DNA of 35,473 nt from the NCBI GenBank assembly GCA_947628125.1, contig CANQYR010000001.1, forward strand, positions 1-35,473, written 5' to 3'. This DNA is from an uncultured Bacilli bacterium. GTDB lineage: Bacteria; Bacillota_I; Bacilli_A; RF39; UBA660. Below the pieces are notes generated by a model. The model saw nothing but the letters and a program-made list of their open reading frames with translations, ran no database searches and was not told where the DNA came from. A program made the translations under genes and the position numbers. How positions within the stretch are numbered: the first letter of the stretch is position 1; every line of letters starts with the position of its first letter. Below, piece by piece: positions 33,078-35,473 of this stretch.

Positions 33078-33106
33078 ATTATAGCACTAGTTTTTCATTA
33101 TAACAA
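33078..33106 (-). promoter_or_regulatory. SigA-type promoter of rpsU
   Basis: TTGTTA (33101-33106), 17 bp, TATAAT (33078-33083), 35 nt before the start. Confidence 0.8.
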
Positions 33107-33131
33107 GCCTAAATTACCATTAAAATACGCA

Positions 33132-33161
33132 AAAATAGACAAATTTTACCTTGTCTATTTT
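33132..33161 (-). terminator. Terminator of the infC-rpmI-rplT operon
   Basis: Perfect 11-bp stem AAAATAGACAA/TTGTCTATTTT with the T run partly inside the stem; overlaps the rplT stop. Confidence 0.8.
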
Positions 33162-33682
33162 AAAGCTTCTAACAATTCGGCCTTCTTCATAGAAGAAAAA
33201 CCTTTCACGCCTTTTTCTTTAGCAGCAGCTTTTAACTCAGCTAATGTCATCTTTTCATACTTATTATCAGTAGCTTTTTCCTTAGTAGTTTCAACTTTAA
33301 CTTCTTCCTTAACAACTTTCTTGCCATTTTTTAAAGCATCTTTACTAACATTAACTAATTCTTTAAATGCTTCTTTATTATCAATAGCAATAGAAGCAAG
33401 CATCTTTCTATTAACTGTTACACCAGCAATATTTAAACCATTAATGAATTTTGAATAACTGATGTCATTTTCCCGACAAGCTGCATTAATACGTGTAATC
33501 CAAAGTTTTCTAAAATCTCTTTTCTTTCTTCTTCTATCACGATAAGCATAAGCCCCACTATGGAAAACTTGTTCCTGAGCTGTTTTATATAAACGATGCT
33601 TAGAACCAAAATAACCCTTAGCTTGCTTTAAAACTTTTCTACGACATGTCTTTGAGACACTTCCACCTTTAACTCTTGCCAT
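33155..33682 (-). CDS. rplT: 50S ribosomal protein L20 with a C-terminal Rho-N/SAP-like extension
   Basis: 175 aa against 116-120 for normal L20. Residues 1-118 are a complete L20 (RRKVLKQAKGYFGSKHRLYK, RDFRKLWITRINAA, NIAGVTVNRKMLA). A charged linker (about 119-143) leads to MTLAELKAAAKEKGVKGF and KKAELLEAL, which looks like a Rho N-terminal/HeH-type nucleic-acid-binding domain. L20 is an early 50S assembly protein and, in Firmicutes, represses its own operon through the leader RNA. The extra domain may add RNA contacts. SD GGTGAT (33686-33691). Confidence 0.95.
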   Translation of the reverse strand: MARVKGGSVSKTCRRKVLKQAKGYFGSKHRLYKTAQEQVFHSGAYAYRDRRRKKRDFRKLWITRINAACRENDISYSKFINGLNIAGVTVNRKMLASIAIDNKEAFKELVNVSKDALKNGKKVVKEEVKVETTKEKATDNKYEKMTLAELKAAAKEKGVKGFSSMKKAELLEALK

Positions 33683-33696
33683 ATTATCACCACCTA

Positions 33697-33894
33697 TTAG
33701 ATAACAGATTTAATTCTGTTAGCTTCTCCTTTACTTAAAGTTCCTTTATTTCTTCTTTGCCGAACTTGTTTTGCACTATCTTTACTCGTCTTATGATTTC
33801 CACCACTCAATTTGTAACTTAAAGAACCATTTTTCTTTTTCTTGAAAACTTTGCTACTTGATTTATGCGTCTTCATTTTTGGACCCTTTGCCAT
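33697..33894 (-). CDS. rpmI: 50S ribosomal protein L35
   Basis: 65 aa from ATG 33892-33894, preceded by SD AGAAGG. An upstream in-frame start would add 11 codons without L35 similarity and is rejected. PKMKTHKSSSKVFKK at the start and RQRRNKGTLSKGEANRIK at the end match L35. Middle gene of infC-rpmI-rplT. Confidence 0.95.
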   Translation of the reverse strand: MAKGPKMKTHKSSSKVFKKKKNGSLSYKLSGGNHKTSKDSAKQVRQRRNKGTLSKGEANRIKSVI

Positions 33895-33910
33895 ACACAA
33901 CCTTCTTTCT

Positions 33911-34435
33911 TTACTTTTTAGGTGCAAGAATAATTGTCATGATTTTTCCATCTTGCTTAACTTGAGTTTCAATAACTGAATAATCATTCAATTTTTCAGC
34001 AAACCGCATCAAAACTTCTCTACCCCGTTCTGGATGAGCTAGTTGCCGACCTTTAAAACGAATAAAGCCCTTAATCTTATGCCCCTTTAATAAATAATCC
34101 ATTGCATTTCTAACTCGCGTATCAAAATCATGAACATCAATATCAGGACTCAAACGATATTCTTTTAGATCCTTATTTGTTTCTCTTTGCTTCTTCATGG
34201 CCTCTTTTTGTTTTTTCTGCTTTTCATAACGATACTTATTATAATCCATAATTTTCGCTACTGCGGGCGTAGAATTGCCACTCATCAAAACCAAATCTAA
34301 ACCAGCAAAAGAAGCAACAGTCAAAGCATCCTCGCGACTTTTAATTCCCATTTGCTCACCATTGGGACCAATTACCATCAACTGCGCAACATTAATCGCG
34401 TCATTAATTAGTAACTCATCTTTTTTGCTTGCTAT
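33911..34435 (-). CDS. infC: Translation initiation factor IF-3, starting at a non-AUG codon
   Basis: 174 aa from ATA 34433-34435. No in-frame ATG, GTG or TTG gives a full protein: the first TTG (34379-34381) would cut off the conserved DELLINDAI segment. GGAGG (34445-34449) is 9 nt from ATA and only 3 nt from ATT (34439-34441), the other candidate. Both are rare codons of the type infC uses in many bacteria to regulate itself, since IF-3 rejects non-AUG starts. Body: VIGPNGEQMGIKSREDAL, VAKIMDYNKYRYEKQKK, RLSPDIDVHDFDTRV, IRFKGRQLAHPERG. First gene of the L35/L20 operon. Confidence 0.93.
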   Translation of the reverse strand: MASKKDELLINDAINVAQLMVIGPNGEQMGIKSREDALTVASFAGLDLVLMSGNSTPAVAKIMDYNKYRYEKQKKQKEAMKKQRETNKDLKEYRLSPDIDVHDFDTRVRNAMDYLLKGHKIKGFIRFKGRQLAHPERGREVLMRFAEKLNDYSVIETQVKQDGKIMTIILAPKK

Positions 34436-34441
34436 ATTAAT

Positions 34442-34584
34442 GCACCTCCATACATGATAAAAGGCGGATAATATCCACCTACTTTTTAAAAGAATAAACT
34501 CAAAAAAATTCTTAAAAAAGCCTTTAACCCAGCAATCAAGTGCTCAGGTGAATGTGGATACATTTCTTTCCTTTTTCATAACAA
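34442..34584 (-). promoter_or_regulatory. infC-rpmI-rplT leader with attenuator (L20-leader type)
   Basis: The untranslated leader holds a terminator-like hairpin AGGTGGAT-ATT-ATCCGCCT (34462-34480) followed by TTTT. An upstream TATCCAC (34554-34560) is complementary to GTGGATA in the hairpin's 5' arm, giving a mutually exclusive fold. A long AU-rich stem (CTTTTTTAAGAAT with ATTCTTTTAAAAAG) lies between. Firmicute L20 leaders control this operon by L20 binding; the match is by position and layout. Confidence 0.75.
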
Positions 34585-34589
34585 CATAG

Positions 34590-34618
34590 ATTTTATACTA
34601 TAAATATATGTTTGTCAA
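34590..34618 (-). promoter_or_regulatory. SigA-type promoter of the infC operon
   Basis: TTGACA (34613-34618), 17 bp, TAAAAT (34590-34595). Confidence 0.85.
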
Positions 34619-34718
34619 GCCTAAAATTAAACCTTGTTAATCATCTCATTAAAGATTATAAAAACCTAGTCATAAAAATCATAGTTTCAAAGAAAAATAA
34701 ATTGCATTCAACCTTATT

Positions 34719-35473
34719 TTATTCTTTAGGCAAATCATCACTAATCAACTTAAACCCATAATGCTCTCTTATTTTATTTTCTAACTCAATCTTAAGAGCC
34801 TTATTTTGCTTTAATAAATTCTTAACATTTTCCTTACCTTGACCAATCTTTTCCCCCTTATAAGCATACCAAGCTCCCGATTTGTCAATAATATTTAACT
34901 CCGAAGCAATATCAACAATCTCTCCTTCTCTACTAACACCTTCACCATACATAATATCCACACAAGCACTCTTAAAAGGTGGAGCAACCTTATTTTTAAC
35001 AACCTTAATATTAGTCTTATTACCAATTACTTGATCAGAACCCTTTATCTGCTCACCTCTTCGAACATCAAGCCTAATCGTTGCATAAAACTTTAAAGCC
35101 CGGCCACCAGGTGTAGTTTCTGGATTACCAAACATAACTCCAACCTTTTCTCTTAATTGATTTATAAATATTGCTATTGTATTAGTCTTATTTATTGTTC
35201 CAGAAAGCTTACGCAAAGCTTGGCTCATTAGCCTTGCTTGTAAACCAACATGAGAATCTCCCATTTCACCTTCTATTTCTGCTTGTGGTACTAATGCTGC
35301 AACTGAATCAATAACTACTATATTTATAGCTTCACTTCTAACTAAGGCTTCACAAATTTCAAGAGCTTGCTCACCAGTATCTGGTTGAGATAATAAAAGT
35401 TCATTAATATTTACACCCAAATTTTTAGCATATGTAGGATCAAGTGCATGTTCAGCATCAATAAATGCTGCTC
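34719..35473 (-). CDS. recA: Recombinase RecA, C-terminal part (5' end outside window)
   Basis: About 251 residues visible. The frame continues upstream of 35420 to the window edge with AAFIDAEHALDPTYAKNLG, so the gene is cut by the window. Seen: QPDTGEQALEICEALVRS, IVVIDSVAALVPQAEIEGE (Walker B), GDSHVGLQARLMSQALRK (L1 region), IFINQLREKVGVMFGNPETT (L2) and PGGRALKFYA. The Walker A segment lies outside. The C-terminal domain ends in DDLPKE, with the usual acidic tail shortened. Roles: homologous recombination and SOS co-protease. No clear terminator between it and the infC promoter. Confidence 0.97.
   Translation of the reverse strand, partial: AAFIDAEHALDPTYAKNLGVNINELLLSQPDTGEQALEICEALVRSEAINIVVIDSVAALVPQAEIEGEMGDSHVGLQARLMSQALRKLSGTINKTNTIAIFINQLREKVGVMFGNPETTPGGRALKFYATIRLDVRRGEQIKGSDQVIGNKTNIKVVKNKVAPPFKSACVDIMYGEGVSREGEIVDIASELNIIDKSGAWYAYKGEKIGQGKENVKNLLKQNKALKIELENKIREHYGFKLISDDLPKE

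Noticed and set aside
33033..33458. Plus-strand 141-codon ORF antisense to rplT
   Set aside because: It is a shadow of the L20 gene, which is certain on the other strand.
34630..34718. recA terminator in the region after the gene
   Set aside because: Only a short bulged AT-rich hairpin without a proper T run was found; not strong enough to annotate.
1..35473. UGA read as tryptophan (Mycoplasma-type code)
   Set aside because: UGA ends several genes cleanly in ATGA overlaps and conserved proteins use TGG for Trp.
1..35473. CRISPR arrays, insertion sequences, prophage or integrase genes
   Set aside because: No regular spaced repeats, transposase or integrase motifs, or long terminal inverted repeats were seen.

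Overview
The window is about 35.5 kb of AT-rich DNA from a low-GC, Gram-positive-type bacterium. Almost every gene lies on the minus strand. It carries spore genes (gpr, spoIIP, a ylmC/ymxH-type gene and a probable yqfQ-like gene), a gpr-spoIIP-(yqxA position)-lepA-hemW order like that of Bacillus, a dnaG-rpoD-trmK block, an L33-EF-P pair, and an infC-rpmI-rplT operon with a leader attenuator. UGA is used as a normal stop (several ATGA overlaps) and UGG codes for Trp, so this is not a UGA-recoding Mollicute. The best inference is an uncultured gut-type Bacilli lineage close to the Mollicutes (RF39-like). That placement is not proven by this window.

Layout from left to right. 1-968: 5' part of a membrane-anchored surface protein whose promoter contains an 11-G tract. 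1049-3225: a thioredoxin-fold membrane protein, then an MFS transporter with two tiny membrane proteins, one of them frameshifted. 3329-3614: plus-strand tRNA-Arg(ACG) and tRNA-Pro(TGG), each with a promoter, and a shared bidirectional terminator. 3627-6273: a PgsA-type synthase fused to an HD domain, plus a MurJ/YtgP flippase. 6325-8713: hemW, a small anchored protein, a GDPD and a YlmC-type protein. 8803-12008: three related proteins built from helix-turn-helix units that resemble SpoIIID. 12011-19303: lepA, a divergent GroEL-like protein, the radical-SAM/DUF4130 putative DNA-repair pair, a YqxA-position protein, spoIIP and gpr. 19350-21780: tyrS with two membrane proteins. 21856-23309: efp, rpmG and a prepilin-type peptidase. 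23407-23643: a lone plus-strand YqfQ-like gene, convergent with mutS. 23638-29890: mutS, trmK, rpoD and dnaG. 30000-32436: a sortase and its probable cell-wall substrate. 32537-35473: a small unknown gene, rpsU, rplT-rpmI-infC and the 3' part of recA.

The most unusual elements are: the poly-G promoter, which looks phase-variable; the three multi-HTH proteins between lepA and hemW; a divergent chaperonin translationally coupled to a radical-SAM DNA-repair pair; the PgsA-HD fusion; a primary sigma factor with two copies of region 1.1; an L20 with a Rho-N-like tail; and an infC that must start at a non-AUG codon. Most -35/-10 pairs found by eye have 16-18 bp spacing. Many genes use GGTGAT rather than GGAGG as ribosome binding site, and this corrected several start codons. 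No stretch longer than 300 bp lacks a gene; the longest gap, about 34442-34718, holds the infC leader and promoter and the recA 3' flank.
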